DNA of 64,000 nucleotides from Allomuricauda sp. CAU 1633. Its GTDB lineage: Bacteria > Bacteroidota > Bacteroidia > Flavobacteriales > Flavobacteriaceae. The notes beneath the pieces are model-generated. The model did not search any database. It saw only the letters and a program-made list of their open reading frames with translations, and was not told where the DNA came from. The stretch covers positions 1-64,000 of the forward strand of contig NZ_JAFLNE010000010.1 in NCBI RefSeq assembly GCF_017313225.1, in the 5' to 3' direction. A program made the translations under genes and the position numbers. This document shows positions 7,832 to 17,660 of the stretch, piece by piece (the stretch's first letter is position 1; every line of letters begins with the position of its first letter).

Positions 7832-9706
7832 TTAATTAGGGGTGTACCAAATTGGACTGCTCCAGGCTCGTTCTTGAATGCTAACTGGTAAATCTTCGCG
7901 AGGTTCTCTTCCTAATTTTTTTGCATCGTAGGTGCTCCATCTAGGTGTAGGAATTTGAATGACTCTTACATAGTAGAACGCATATTGGCTAGCATTAAAA
8001 TCAGGGTCGGCCCATACGGTCTTTAATTCGGTGGCTCCAATGTCGTTTGTATAGGATGCTTCAGCAGCATTTACGGTATTCCCAACTGGAGCAGCTTTGC
8101 CATTGGCATCTACGGTTCTGTTATCGGAAAGTGCAACATTATAGATTTGTTCTTGGGCGTCACCTTTGTCATCAATCCATCCCTTTATCACTTGTATACG
8201 GTCTAGATTTGCACCATTGGCTTCTTTTACTGCATGAATGATAAAGGAGGGCGCTTCACCTGTTGAGGCTTTCAAATCGCCACCCATGGGAACGCCATTA
8301 TCATAAGCGGTTTGCACCCATTCTGAATTGTCGAGAATAGTATTGTCGAATCCATAACCTCCAAAGACACGCACTTTCATTCGTGGTCCTGAAGTAGCAT
8401 AGGTTTCCTTTCTTTTTATAGCCTCGAAAATTGCGTCTCTGGTATTGGAAACCGCCCAAACCGCGGCCAGACCGCCAGTGCTAAATTCTCTAACTTGTCC
8501 TGCTGCAGCCTCAGTAACTCCCGGAGGTCCGTCTAAACGGTGTTTTGGGTCGTTTTCAAAGCCGAATTTACCAGTATAGTTGTCTTCTTCTATGGTAGAT
8601 GCCGAATTATGCGTGTCAGAGTCCCCTATGAAACCATATTTAAAAGGATTGCCTTTATCTTCTTTTTCATATTGCATACCACGAATCAGGGCCTCACGCA
8701 TATAACCTCCTTTTTTATTTTTTGGAGGTGTTGCAGTAGCAGACAAGGTATAATCCCAAATTTCGAAATTGGCAAATTCGTCATTAGGCGATAAAGCAGG
8801 GTGTGTTTCTGAGGTCCCTTTTATTTGGGTGAGCTCGTAAACAGGCTCATTGCGCATACGGGTTTCAGAATAGGCCTTTCCAATTTTGCTGCCTCCATAA
8901 GATTCTTCAATAGGAAACATTAAACCGTCGCTGGCATTTCCGTTATGGGGAATGGCCAATAGCTCATTGCCTTGGGCCCGTTGGCTATCCATCCATGCCC
9001 ATAATTTTTCTGGCACATCCGAATCGATGGCAGAAAAGGGTACGTCTGCCACATGCTCGGTGTCCTTAAAAATAACAATGCGATGCAAGTTCCTCCATTT
9101 AGGATTGGAGGTCCACTCATAGCCTGCCATGGTGGTAAATTTACCTGGCTGGTAATGTTTGTCTGCAATGTCAATGATTTCTGCCCATATGTTCTTCTGT
9201 AGCTCTGGGTTGCCTAAAATACTATCGTTCCTACCATTTGAGATGTCATCCAGAATTTTGGTATAAGCTTCAAACGATTTTTTAGGATCACCTCCGGTGA
9301 CATCTGCGGTAAGTGGGTGTTTGCTCGCCGGACTACTAGGGTCTGCCATTAAAGGCAATGCACCCATGAACTCTGAATGGTCTGCCACCACATACCAATC
9401 CAAGGGCACTTTTATTTGAAGTGGGGTACCATCGCCTCCTCCAGCGATACTTTCACCTTGTGCCCAACGATACGCATCATCTGGGCCAGTTACGGAACCA
9501 TTGATGTAGCCATCAAAAGACCAGCTGGTATGCACATGGAGATTCCCAAAATAAACATCTTTATTAGGGTTTGCTGGGATTTCTGTTTGACTTGTTGTTT
9601 CACTGGAAAGCTCTTCGGTATTTATTTCTTCTTTCTTCTCCTTTTTACAGCCCAAGGCAAACAATATGGACAAGGAGGTCAATGAAATTAATTTTATTAC
9701 TCTCAT
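7832..9706 (-). CDS. DUF3604 lipoprotein (PHP-like metalloenzyme), copy 1
   Basis: 624 aa. The lipoprotein signal has Cys20 (ALGC) and a charged linker. The DUF3604 body shows PHP-type metal motifs in order: NLHVHTSWSFDG, DWYVVADHSEF, IPHNGNASDG and GDSDTHNS. These His/Asp clusters are expected to hold two or three divalent metals for a hydrolase-type reaction; the substrate is unknown. It is a paralogue of the next gene upstream (9767-11668): the first 45 residues are nearly identical, pointing to tandem duplication, while the bodies have diverged. The isomerase gene follows within 5 bp. Placement in the outer membrane or on the surface is inferred from the lipid anchor. Confidence 0.9.
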   Translation of the reverse strand: MRVIKLISLTSLSILFALGCKKEKKEEINTEELSSETTSQTEIPANPNKDVYFGNLHVHTSWSFDGYINGSVTGPDDAYRWAQGESIAGGGDGTPLQIKVPLDWYVVADHSEFMGALPLMADPSSPASKHPLTADVTGGDPKKSFEAYTKILDDISNGRNDSILGNPELQKNIWAEIIDIADKHYQPGKFTTMAGYEWTSNPKWRNLHRIVIFKDTEHVADVPFSAIDSDVPEKLWAWMDSQRAQGNELLAIPHNGNASDGLMFPIEESYGGSKIGKAYSETRMRNEPVYELTQIKGTSETHPALSPNDEFANFEIWDYTLSATATPPKNKKGGYMREALIRGMQYEKEDKGNPFKYGFIGDSDTHNSASTIEEDNYTGKFGFENDPKHRLDGPPGVTEAAAGQVREFSTGGLAAVWAVSNTRDAIFEAIKRKETYATSGPRMKVRVFGGYGFDNTILDNSEWVQTAYDNGVPMGGDLKASTGEAPSFIIHAVKEANGANLDRIQVIKGWIDDKGDAQEQIYNVALSDNRTVDANGKAAPVGNTVNAAEASYTNDIGATELKTVWADPDFNASQYAFYYVRVIQIPTPRWSTYDAKKLGREPREDLPVSIQERAWSSPIWYTPN

Positions 9707-9766
9707 TTTGGTAGTGTTTATAATGAAATTTAGAAAGGTGTTTTTATCAATTTTTGATCAATCCAT

Positions 9767-11668
9767 TTAGTTTGGGTTGTACCAAATAGGCGAGGTATAA
9801 GCTCGCTCCTGTATGGTTCTAGGCACATCATCGGTCATTTCGAGCATGTATTTAACCGCATCAAAAGTGGTCCACCTTGGTGTTGGGATTTCCAAAACCC
9901 TCACATAGTAAAATGCCTTAAGGGATGGTTCAAAATCTGGGTCTTTCCAGAATGTTTTAAGTTCTGTATCCCCAATGTTGTTTTTCCAAGTTGCAGTTGC
10001 TACATCAACCGTATTCCCAACAGCAGGTAAATTGCCCTTAGCATCCAAACTTCTTGTATCGGCATCGCCCCACACCACATTATAAATTTTTTCGTGAGTG
10101 TTTCCATCTGCATCCAACCAACCTTTTACTACCTGAATACGGTCCAAATTGCCACTGGCTGGGTCTTTTACGGCATGAATCAGAAATGTTGGTGCTTTTC
10201 CTTTTGGAGCAGAACTGATATCACCTCCCATGGGCACCCCTTTATCATAACCAATGGCTACTGCATTTGCATTTTCAGCATCACTTTCGGTATAATCAAA
10301 ACCGCCAAAGAAACGAACTGTTATTCTTGGTCCAGTGGATGCGTAGGTTTCTTTTCGTTTCATGGTATCCCAAAGGGATGCTCTTGTATTTGATTCGGCC
10401 CAAACTCCTGTATAACCAGAAGCACCTAATTCCCAACCACGAACAAAGCCTGATGGGAAATCAAGGGCTTTTTCCTCCCATCGTTCCGGACTTGGCTCTG
10501 AGGTTGGATACTTACCCCAAAAGTTATCTTCTTCAGCTGTTGACAAAGCCGTGTGGGTGTCAGTACCACTAACAAAACCATATTTAAATGGATTTATTCC
10601 CAGTTCTTCCTCCAATTTTAATCCATCTTTTAGCGCTTTTCTCCCATATTCGGTTTGAAGCATCTCTTTGGTTTTGGGTACCAAGACTAAATTTCCTTTG
10701 TCCCAAATTTCAAAATTGGCAAACTCATCGTTGGGTGATAAAATAGGATGTGTTTCACTGGTTCCTTTTCCTTGGGTAATTTCGTAAAGGACTTCATATT
10801 TATTTCGCAATGTTGCCAATTCCTTGGTCAATGGAGAGCCATCAAAGGCGGTATTTTTAAACATCAATCCATTGGAAAGGTTGCCATTATGCGGAATGGC
10901 CAAGAGGGATCCTCCTGTTTTTTCTTCAAAATTGGCCATCCATTTCCACAGATCTTCTGGATTTTCCGAATCAAAAGTGGTCATAGGGCTCATTAGTTTA
11001 CCAATTTCTGGACCATCACGATAAATCACATTACGATGTAGGTTGTTTCCACCGCCAAAGTTAGAGGTCCATTCATAAGCGATAAAGGCAGTAAACTTCC
11101 CTGGTTCATTAAACTTCTCAACAATATCTATGTTTTTTAACCAGACCGATTTTGCAAATTCAGGATCTGTAAATACAGGGGGCAAATTATTATTGGACTG
11201 TCTATTGATCAGGTCCATCATTACCGCAGCCGCTTTTTCTCCCCCAGCTTCCATATCGGTATGATATTGTGCGACAATGGGGTCTCCCATTACCGCCTCG
11301 TCACCTTCAATTACTGCTGTTATTACCCCAGCACCATCGGAGTGGTCGGATATGGCGACCCAATCCAAAGGACGATGCAATTTGGCCTTTTGACGGGTAG
11401 CACTTGTGACTTCCTCACCTCTAGCAAAACGTAAGGCACCTTCTGGGCCCAATCGGGTACCAACTGCCCCTGCATCTGCCGACCATGCAGTGTGTACATG
11501 TTGGTCTCCCCAATACACATTTTTTAAAGGGTTTACTGGAATTTCTGTTTGACTTGTTGTTTCTGCAGAAAGTTCTTCGGTGTTCATTTCCTCTTTCTTC
11601 TCTTTTTTGCAGCCTAAGGCAAACAAAAAGACTAAAGAGGCCAATGAAATGAATTTGATAGCTTTCAT
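9767..11668 (-). CDS. DUF3604 lipoprotein (PHP-like metalloenzyme), copy 2
   Basis: 633 aa, first gene of the four-gene minus-strand operon. The signal peptide and lipobox (ALGC, Cys20) and the linker match copy 1 almost residue for residue. The metal motifs are DQHVHTAWSADA, DWVAISDHSDG, IPHNGNLSNG and SGTDTHTALS. The C-terminal third (KRKETYASTGPRI, then GVPMGGD) is conserved with copy 1. About 60 bp separate it from copy 1, with no visible terminator. Retention of two diverged copies suggests different substrates or a heteromer. The annotation is by domain; no reaction is established from sequence. Confidence 0.9.
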   Translation of the reverse strand: MKAIKFISLASLVFLFALGCKKEKKEEMNTEELSAETTSQTEIPVNPLKNVYWGDQHVHTAWSADAGAVGTRLGPEGALRFARGEEVTSATRQKAKLHRPLDWVAISDHSDGAGVITAVIEGDEAVMGDPIVAQYHTDMEAGGEKAAAVMMDLINRQSNNNLPPVFTDPEFAKSVWLKNIDIVEKFNEPGKFTAFIAYEWTSNFGGGNNLHRNVIYRDGPEIGKLMSPMTTFDSENPEDLWKWMANFEEKTGGSLLAIPHNGNLSNGLMFKNTAFDGSPLTKELATLRNKYEVLYEITQGKGTSETHPILSPNDEFANFEIWDKGNLVLVPKTKEMLQTEYGRKALKDGLKLEEELGINPFKYGFVSGTDTHTALSTAEEDNFWGKYPTSEPSPERWEEKALDFPSGFVRGWELGASGYTGVWAESNTRASLWDTMKRKETYASTGPRITVRFFGGFDYTESDAENANAVAIGYDKGVPMGGDISSAPKGKAPTFLIHAVKDPASGNLDRIQVVKGWLDADGNTHEKIYNVVWGDADTRSLDAKGNLPAVGNTVDVATATWKNNIGDTELKTFWKDPDFEPSLKAFYYVRVLEIPTPRWTTFDAVKYMLEMTDDVPRTIQERAYTSPIWYNPN

Positions 11669-12004
11669 TTTGGTAGTGTTTAGAAAAGAGACGGTTAATG
11701 GTGTTTGAATATAGCAAAAAAGAGAACATCTTTCTCTTTTAAAACCGTTAAAATAAGTGGGTTAGCTAAACATACTTCGAGAAATAAGCTATTCCCACAA
11801 CAAAGATTTATAGGGTTTATACCGTGAAAGTTTGGGAGTAAAGAACAAGAGTTTTTCCTTCAAAAAAAATCAACACTAAATATCCCATGTATTTCTTCAA
11901 AAACACCCTATTTTAAAAATTTTTGACAATTACTTTTGGACTAACCTACGGGAATAAGTGTGTTTTTTATACCTTTTCCGCGCCAAACGAACGAAACCAA
12001 AAAA
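11669..12004. other. Divergent promoter region, 336 bp
   Basis: The stretch separates the DUF3604 operon (minus) from the heme lipoprotein gene (plus), so it must hold both promoters. It is AT-rich. I see no gene and no clear TTTG/TANNTTTG pair that I would defend. A loose inverted repeat TAGCT...AGCTA lies near 11764-11794. Confidence 0.4.
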
Positions 12005-15000
12005 ATGAGGCATACTAAATTGTTAAATGTGGGCATTCTTCTTGGATTGCTCACCACCTTTTCCTGTAAAAAAGAACCCCTTAAACCTGTTGAAATCCCA
12101 GTTGTTATTGAACTGGATTCGGCCTATCTCAACGAGAAAGTTACTGAGGCCAAAAATATGGGGGTAATCCAACTTGCCGACGGGCTCGAACTTAGTCTTT
12201 GGGCGCCCGATACACTGGCCCCAGACCCCATAGCCATGGATATAGACTCACAAGGCCGTATCTTCTTTACCCGTACCAACCGACAAAAGCATTCTGAATT
12301 TGATATACGCGGTTACCGACACTGGATGACCGCTTCCAATAGTTTTGAGTCCGTGGCAGACCGAAAGGCATTCTTGCACGAGACCTTTGCCGTGGAAAAA
12401 AGTGAGGAAAATTCGTGGTTGATGGACCTTAACGGAGATGGAAGCCATGACTGGAGGGATTTAGCTGTGGAAGAGGAAGAAGTTTGGCGACTTGAAGATG
12501 CAGACCATGATGGAATCGCTGAAAAAGCGACCCGGGTCGTGCACGATTTCCACGCTGCAGAAACTGATGTTGCCAACGCCTTACATGTTGATGGAGAAAC
12601 CCTTTTTGTGGGGGTCGCGCCAGATATGTGGCGCATGGAAGATACCAACGGGGATGAAGTATTCGACACCAAAACCTCTTTGGCCACTGGTTTTGGAATC
12701 CATATAGGTTTCGGTGGCCATGGTATGTCCGGCGCAGTCATGGGACCCGATGGCAAGCTCTATTGGGGTATTGGTGACATTGGGGCCAACATTAACGATA
12801 AAGAAGGAAATCGATATCCCTATCCCAACCAAGGGGTCATTGTGCGTAGCAATCCAGATGGATCTGATTTTGAGGTTTTTGCCCATGGCCTTCGGAACAC
12901 CCACGAATTTGTTTTTGACAAGTTTGGCAATATTATTTCTTCCGACAATGATGGTGACCATAGAGGTGAAAGTGAACGATTGGTTCACATTGTTGAAGGG
13001 TCGGATGCCGGATGGCGCTCCAATTGGCAATATGGAAAGTATACAGACCCCGAAAACAATGGCTATAAGGTCTGGATGGATGAAAAGTTCTACCTCCCTC
13101 GATGGGATGGCCAAGCGGCCCATATCATTCCTCCAATCATGAACTATCACAATGGTCCAACTGGAATGCAATTCAATCCTGGTACAGCACTTGGTTCCAA
13201 TTGGGTGGACAAGTTCTTTTTGGTTGAGTTTGTGGGTGACCCTTCCCTATCCCATATCTGGTCCTTCGATTTAAAACCAAAAGGCGCCTCATTTGAACTC
13301 AATTCAGAACTGGATGTACTAAGTGGCATTTTGCCCACGGCCATTAAATTTGGGCCTGATGGTGCCCTTTACCTATCGGACTGGATTAACGGCTGGGACA
13401 CCAAAAATTCGGGACGTGTCTGGAAGCTGGATGTTACGGATGAAGAAAACGACTTGGCAGAACAACGGGTCGAAACCCAAAAATGGATGACCACGGATTT
13501 TGGGGAATTGGACAATGATGAACTTGTAGCATTATTACGCTATCCCGATATGCGCATACGCCAAAAAGCGCAATTTCAATTGGCAAAAAGTCCCTTTTGG
13601 GGATATCGAAAGCTAAAACGAGCAGCCCAAGAAGACGAACATCAATTGGCGCGAATCCATGCCATTTGGGGCATCGGGCAACTGGCTGCCAAAGAATTGG
13701 ACAAAGCAGATGTTTTGGTCGACCTTTTAGAGGATACGGATGAAGAAATTATCGCGCAAAGCCTAAAAGTATTGGGAGATGTGAAATTTTTGGAAGCAAG
13801 TGAGAAAATGATAGCACTTCTGAAATCTGAAAATCCTAGAATCCAATTTTTTGCGGCACAAGCACTGGGGAGAATCCAATCCGAAGAAGCCATTCACCCC
13901 CTTCTGGATATGATTGCCGAAAATGCAGACCATGACATTTACTTGCGACATGCTGGGGTCTTGGCCCTTTCCAGAATTGGACAGGTTGAACCTTTGACAA
14001 ACCTGGCTACCAGCGAAAATCGTTCCCTGAAAATTGCAGCGGTCTTGGCCCTTCGTAGATTGAAAAATCCGGAGGTAGCTTCTTTTTTAAAGGACACCGA
14101 TGAGTTTATCGTTACCGAAGCTGCTAGAGCCATTAATGATGACAGGGGCATTAAAGAGGCACTGCCGGCATTGGCATCATTGTTGGAAAACCCAAAGTTC
14201 AGTTCCGAACCACTAATGCGCCGTGTGATCAGTGCAGCACTTCAGGCGGGTGGTGATCAAGAATTGGGTAATTTAATCAGCTATGCCAAAAACGAGAACA
14301 CGCCCGCTGTTCTAAGAGGTGAGGCCTTGGCCGCTTTGAGCACATGGACATCCCCTTCGGTAATGAACCGAGTTGACGGCTACCATTTAGGAGCTATTTC
14401 ACGACCCTTGGAACCCATTCAAAACAAAGTGGGTTGCAGTATTACCGAATTTATGCAAGACAATGATCCAGAAATATTGATGGGAGCCGTAAAATTGTTG
14501 TCCTCCCTACAATTACAGGGGTACGACAATCGACTTGTACAATTGATGCGCACACACGACTCACCCCAAGTGAGGTCCGAAGCTTTAAAAGCTTTAGGAA
14601 ATACGGGGTACAGCCAATTGGCCCAAGTGATGCGTATGGGAATGGACGACAAAAGTGCTCAGGTACGACGCACCGCTGTGAGTTTAATGGGCGAACTTTC
14701 ACTAACAAAGGAAGAGTTGCCCAATGTGGTCAACCCAATTTTCAGCAGAGGTGGAATTGGCGAACAACAAGCCGTTCTAGAGGTCTTGGCCGATATGCCC
14801 TCAGAAAAAAGCGAAGCCGTTTTGTCCAGTTTGTTGCAACAGGCCATTCGTGGTGGCATCAACGATGAAGTTATGCTGGATTTAATGGAGGCTACCGCCA
14901 ACAGTGGTTCCAACAAAATCAATGACCAACTGGCCATCTTACGAAGCAAAGGGTATGGCACCGATGCCTATGCTGAAACCCTTCATGGCGGAAGCTGGTG

Positions 15001-15412
15001 GGGAGGTCAAACTGTTTTTGTGAGCAACCCCACGGCCCAATGCGTACGCTGTCACGCCCTGAAGGGTTCTGGTGGTAAAGTGGGGCCTGCCTTGGACAAT
15101 ATTGGCAACATTCTTTCCCGGGAACAATTGTTGGAAGCCTTAATTGAACCAACAAAACGAATTGCGCCGGGATACGGCAGCGTAACCTTGACCTTGACCA
15201 ACGGACAGGAAGTTACGGGGCTATTGGAATCTGAAAATGAAGAGGAACTTATTTTACGCACCTCTGATGCAGAACCTCTTGAAGTGGCCCATTCCCGCAT
15301 ACAAAGTAGACGAAATTTACCCTCAGCCATGCCGCCCATGGGCAAAGTGATCAGTAAACGAGAACTACGGGATTTAATAGAATATCTAAGTAGCTTGAAA
15401 GCTGAGGAATAG
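12005..15412 (+). CDS. PVC-type heme-binding lipoprotein: beta-propeller dehydrogenase, HEAT repeats, cytochrome c
   Basis: 1135 aa from the ATG at 12005; an in-frame ATG at 11960 would add 15 residues in front of a perfect lipoprotein signal (TTFSC, Cys21), so I reject it. Residues about 45-480 form a sorbosone-dehydrogenase-like beta-propeller (GLRNTHEFVFD, SDNDGDHRGES). Residues about 490-960 are HEAT-like helical repeats. The C-terminus is a cytochrome c domain with one CxxCH (CVRCH, 1013-1017) and a later Met-rich ligand region (SAMPPMGKV). It is predicted to be anchored in the envelope and to oxidise a sugar or similar substrate, passing electrons to the heme. The family is common in Planctomycetes and Bacteroidota; the substrate is unknown. 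Confidence 0.9.
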   Translation: MRHTKLLNVGILLGLLTTFSCKKEPLKPVEIPVVIELDSAYLNEKVTEAKNMGVIQLADGLELSLWAPDTLAPDPIAMDIDSQGRIFFTRTNRQKHSEFDIRGYRHWMTASNSFESVADRKAFLHETFAVEKSEENSWLMDLNGDGSHDWRDLAVEEEEVWRLEDADHDGIAEKATRVVHDFHAAETDVANALHVDGETLFVGVAPDMWRMEDTNGDEVFDTKTSLATGFGIHIGFGGHGMSGAVMGPDGKLYWGIGDIGANINDKEGNRYPYPNQGVIVRSNPDGSDFEVFAHGLRNTHEFVFDKFGNIISSDNDGDHRGESERLVHIVEGSDAGWRSNWQYGKYTDPENNGYKVWMDEKFYLPRWDGQAAHIIPPIMNYHNGPTGMQFNPGTALGSNWVDKFFLVEFVGDPSLSHIWSFDLKPKGASFELNSELDVLSGILPTAIKFGPDGALYLSDWINGWDTKNSGRVWKLDVTDEENDLAEQRVETQKWMTTDFGELDNDELVALLRYPDMRIRQKAQFQLAKSPFWGYRKLKRAAQEDEHQLARIHAIWGIGQLAAKELDKADVLVDLLEDTDEEIIAQSLKVLGDVKFLEASEKMIALLKSENPRIQFFAAQALGRIQSEEAIHPLLDMIAENADHDIYLRHAGVLALSRIGQVEPLTNLATSENRSLKIAAVLALRRLKNPEVASFLKDTDEFIVTEAARAINDDRGIKEALPALASLLENPKFSSEPLMRRVISAALQAGGDQELGNLISYAKNENTPAVLRGEALAALSTWTSPSVMNRVDGYHLGAISRPLEPIQNKVGCSITEFMQDNDPEILMGAVKLLSSLQLQGYDNRLVQLMRTHDSPQVRSEALKALGNTGYSQLAQVMRMGMDDKSAQVRRTAVSLMGELSLTKEELPNVVNPIFSRGGIGEQQAVLEVLADMPSEKSEAVLSSLLQQAIRGGINDEVMLDLMEATANSGSNKINDQLAILRSKGYGTDAYAETLHGGSWWGGQTVFVSNPTAQCVRCHALKGSGGKVGPALDNIGNILSREQLLEALIEPTKRIAPGYGSVTLTLTNGQEVTGLLESENEEELILRTSDAEPLEVAHSRIQSRRNLPSAMPPMGKVISKRELRDLIEYLSSLKAEE

Positions 15413-15439
15413 GCATTTGGACGTGTAGATTATCGAAAT

Positions 15440-15551
15440 ATTCCTAAAAAATATTCTTTTTTTGTATATTTTACACTGATATACTGCTGAAGCTGATTAT
15501 TTCTGCTTCTTTGATTCTTTAACAAGGTCTAGTCCCCCCCTTTTTAGGAAT
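15440..15551. promoter_or_regulatory. Distant 11-bp inverted repeat upstream of the AraC-type gene
   Basis: ATTCCTAAAAA (15440-15450) and TTTTTAGGAAT (15541-15551) are exact reverse complements bracketing the intergenic space before the regulator gene at 15582. They could be paired operator half-sites for autoregulation by looping, or coincidence in AT-rich DNA. Confidence 0.25.
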
Positions 15552-15581
15552 ACCTAACACAGCAGAGGTAAACGCTTTTAA

Positions 15582-16541
15582 ATGGGGCAATATCAATTCA
15601 GTTATAAACACCAAGAGCCAGCGCAATGGCTCAAACATTTTAGCGACTGCTTCCCTTCTACTTTAAAAGGGCAAGAACTTTTTTTGGAAAAGCCTTTTGG
15701 CGAGGGTAAACTGAGTTATGAAATAATTCAGGAAGGTTTATGGGTCAAATTTTTAAAATTCAAAGTATTCAATCCGGTTTTGGTCCAAAGGGAAAGCATT
15801 GAAACCAACGACATTTTTATTTTGGATTTTTTTCTTTCCGAAAATGTTCTTCGTCAAACCATTGAAGGTGGCAAGGAAATTAGCCACAGCTATCAAGATG
15901 TCAATATGCTCTTCTCGTCCTCCATGGTCTCCGCAGATATCAATTTGGAAGCGAATGAATGGATGAACATTGTGCAAGTACTATTCACCAAAGAATGGCT
16001 CACAGAAAATGTTGACCTGGACAATTATCGGCTAAAAGCGTTTTTTAGTCAGGATAAACCTATTTTCCTCTCCGAAAACTTAGATCATCACTTACGATCA
16101 GTGGTAGCCAACGTTACCGAAGATTCGACCCATAAATTGAATTTGACCTCTACAATCTATCAGATACTGGATTATTTGTTGTTCAAGTTTAATGGCAGAA
16201 ACCTATCAATCCCAAATAGAGCATTCCACAAAGAAGATACAGAGAAACTGTTCCACGCCAAATCGTATTTGGACAAAAATGTCTGCGAAAATGTTTCCAT
16301 CAATATACTGTGTGAATTAATTCAGATGAGTCGGTCCAAATTTAAGCGAATGTTCACTCAAATTTTTGGAAAACCACCATATCGCTATCATTTGGAAAAC
16401 AAATTGGAAAAAGGAAAAGAGCTGATAGAGACAAAAAGACTTTCAATCTCCGAAACGGCCTATTTTTTAGGGTATGATGATCACGGAAGCTTTACCAGGG
16501 CCTTTAAAAAATACCACGGCTTTTTACCCAGTGAGCTTTAA
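15582..16541 (+). CDS. AraC-family transcriptional regulator
   Basis: 319 aa. The C-terminal about 95 residues carry the two helix-turn-helix motifs of the AraC family: NVSINILCELIQMSRSKFKR for the first, then ISETAYFLGYDDHGSFTRAF with the conserved xxxFxRAFKKxxGxxPSE ending. The N-terminal 220 residues are an effector or dimerisation region of the type found in Bacteroidota TetR/AraC-like regulators of outer-membrane uptake; no ligand can be read from it. It is downstream of the heme lipoprotein on the same strand but 170 bp away and probably has its own promoter. It ends just before a hairpin shared with the convergent 16610 gene. Confidence 0.92.
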   Translation: MGQYQFSYKHQEPAQWLKHFSDCFPSTLKGQELFLEKPFGEGKLSYEIIQEGLWVKFLKFKVFNPVLVQRESIETNDIFILDFFLSENVLRQTIEGGKEISHSYQDVNMLFSSSMVSADINLEANEWMNIVQVLFTKEWLTENVDLDNYRLKAFFSQDKPIFLSENLDHHLRSVVANVTEDSTHKLNLTSTIYQILDYLLFKFNGRNLSIPNRAFHKEDTEKLFHAKSYLDKNVCENVSINILCELIQMSRSKFKRMFTQIFGKPPYRYHLENKLEKGKELIETKRLSISETAYFLGYDDHGSFTRAFKKYHGFLPSEL

Positions 16542-16581
16542 CCAAGGGTGGCGGTCCAAAGTATCACTGGGCTTTCTACCT

Positions 16582-16612
16582 TAAATATCCCAATACGCTT
16601 TTAGGATATTTA
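16582..16612. terminator. Hairpin between convergent genes
   Basis: TAAATATCC (16582-16590) and GGATATTTA (16604-16612) form a perfect 9-bp stem that overlaps the stop codon of the minus-strand gene. It is AT-rich and lies between two gene ends, so a weak bidirectional terminator is the simplest reading. Confidence 0.4.
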
Positions 16613-17176
16613 GTTTGCCAATGCAAATGATATATTTAGGTCAAGTAATTTTTGATACAAAGGCTCCATGCCGTCACAGCCAAATATGCTGAAATAAGAA
16701 TTTGCACTCTTCCAATTCTTATCTTGGTTCATACTAAAGCTTACGCTACGGTATCCCGCAATTCCCATAAGTATGTTGGTAGACCTCGGTGTAGGCTGTC
16801 TCAAGCATCTATCCAAGTAAAAATCATGAACTATGGTTCCATTTTTTATATAAGACCCCACCTTAATATATTTGACTGCTTCGTGATCCAATACTCTGGA
16901 AATCTCATGGCCAATCTGTAATTGAAGTTCTATTTCTGCTTGTAGTCTTTCGATTTTGTTTTTATCAAATTCAAATTCTACTACGGCTTGCATATGCCAC
17001 GGATAGCCCTCTTTGCTATATAAAATTTCAACCGAAGGAAGTTCAAAATACACGCTTTTGTTACAAGGCCCATTATGGGTTTGTCCTGATAGAGAATCCA
17101 TGGCCTTTGTTAGATTTTTAAATTTCATCCTATATTTTTTTATATGGTTAATGATGGTTGTCTTTATCATTTTCAA
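16610..17176 (-). CDS. Hypothetical 188-aa protein
   Basis: No signal peptide or membrane helix. The sequence is a single alpha/beta domain with several aromatic strands (FELPSVEILYSKEGYPWHM, VVEFEF) and a long helix (NKIERLQAEIELQLQIGHEIS). I do not recognise the family. The start is uncertain: ATGs at 17176, 17170 and 17128 are all possible, and the last (MKFKNLTKAMDSL) gives a more ordinary N-terminus. It stands alone, convergent with the AraC gene, with a long non-coding space behind it. Confidence 0.6.
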   Translation of the reverse strand: MKMIKTTIINHIKKYRMKFKNLTKAMDSLSGQTHNGPCNKSVYFELPSVEILYSKEGYPWHMQAVVEFEFDKNKIERLQAEIELQLQIGHEISRVLDHEAVKYIKVGSYIKNGTIVHDFYLDRCLRQPTPRSTNILMGIAGYRSVSFSMNQDKNWKSANSYFSIFGCDGMEPLYQKLLDLNISFALAN

Positions 17177-17660
17177 TGCTATCTAATTCAATTATCAGTT
17201 TTCCTATAGTGCGGTTCTGCATTCTCAAGGTTGAAGTCAAGTCTGAGCCAGAAAACTTTGTGATTTTATTCTCCAAAACTTTCATCCCTTTTGACCTTCC
17301 TATGCATATGAACACTGATCCCATTGACCGGTTATTGTATTGCTCTTTGTGTTCTCCTTACTCTAACTCTTTGACCACCAGTAAGCTTTCTGTCTTTCAA
17401 GGGCGCAAACATATACACGTTTTGCATTAAGCTGTTAGGCCCAAAAGACCTAAAAATTGGCCAAAAGGCTCATTTAGTGTAAAAAAGACACCAGAAATCA
17501 AGATCTTAGAAAAATAATCCGTGGAAACGCTATTTGTTAGCACTTTTGGGTACAATCAATGGGGGCAGGAAAGTCAATTTTGATGTAAAAATTTTTCCCT
17601 AAAGTAAAATATATCAAAGTTTTACGACCAACCCGATGTATTACAAAAACTATCAAAACA
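17177..17660. other. Non-coding stretch of 484 bp with an inverted repeat near its right end
   Basis: I see no credible gene; a 90-codon open frame here is Leu/Ser-rich and lacks protein character. GTAAAA (17604-17609) and TTTTAC (17620-17625) form a 6-bp inverted repeat with 10 bp between, about 35 bp before the DoxX start, and may be an operator. Nothing else stands out. Confidence 0.35.

Noticed and set aside
17158..17430. 90-codon plus-strand frame in the long gap before the DoxX gene
   Set aside because: Ser/Leu/Phe/Cys-rich, no family, no supporting start context, overlaps the start of the minus-strand 16610 gene.
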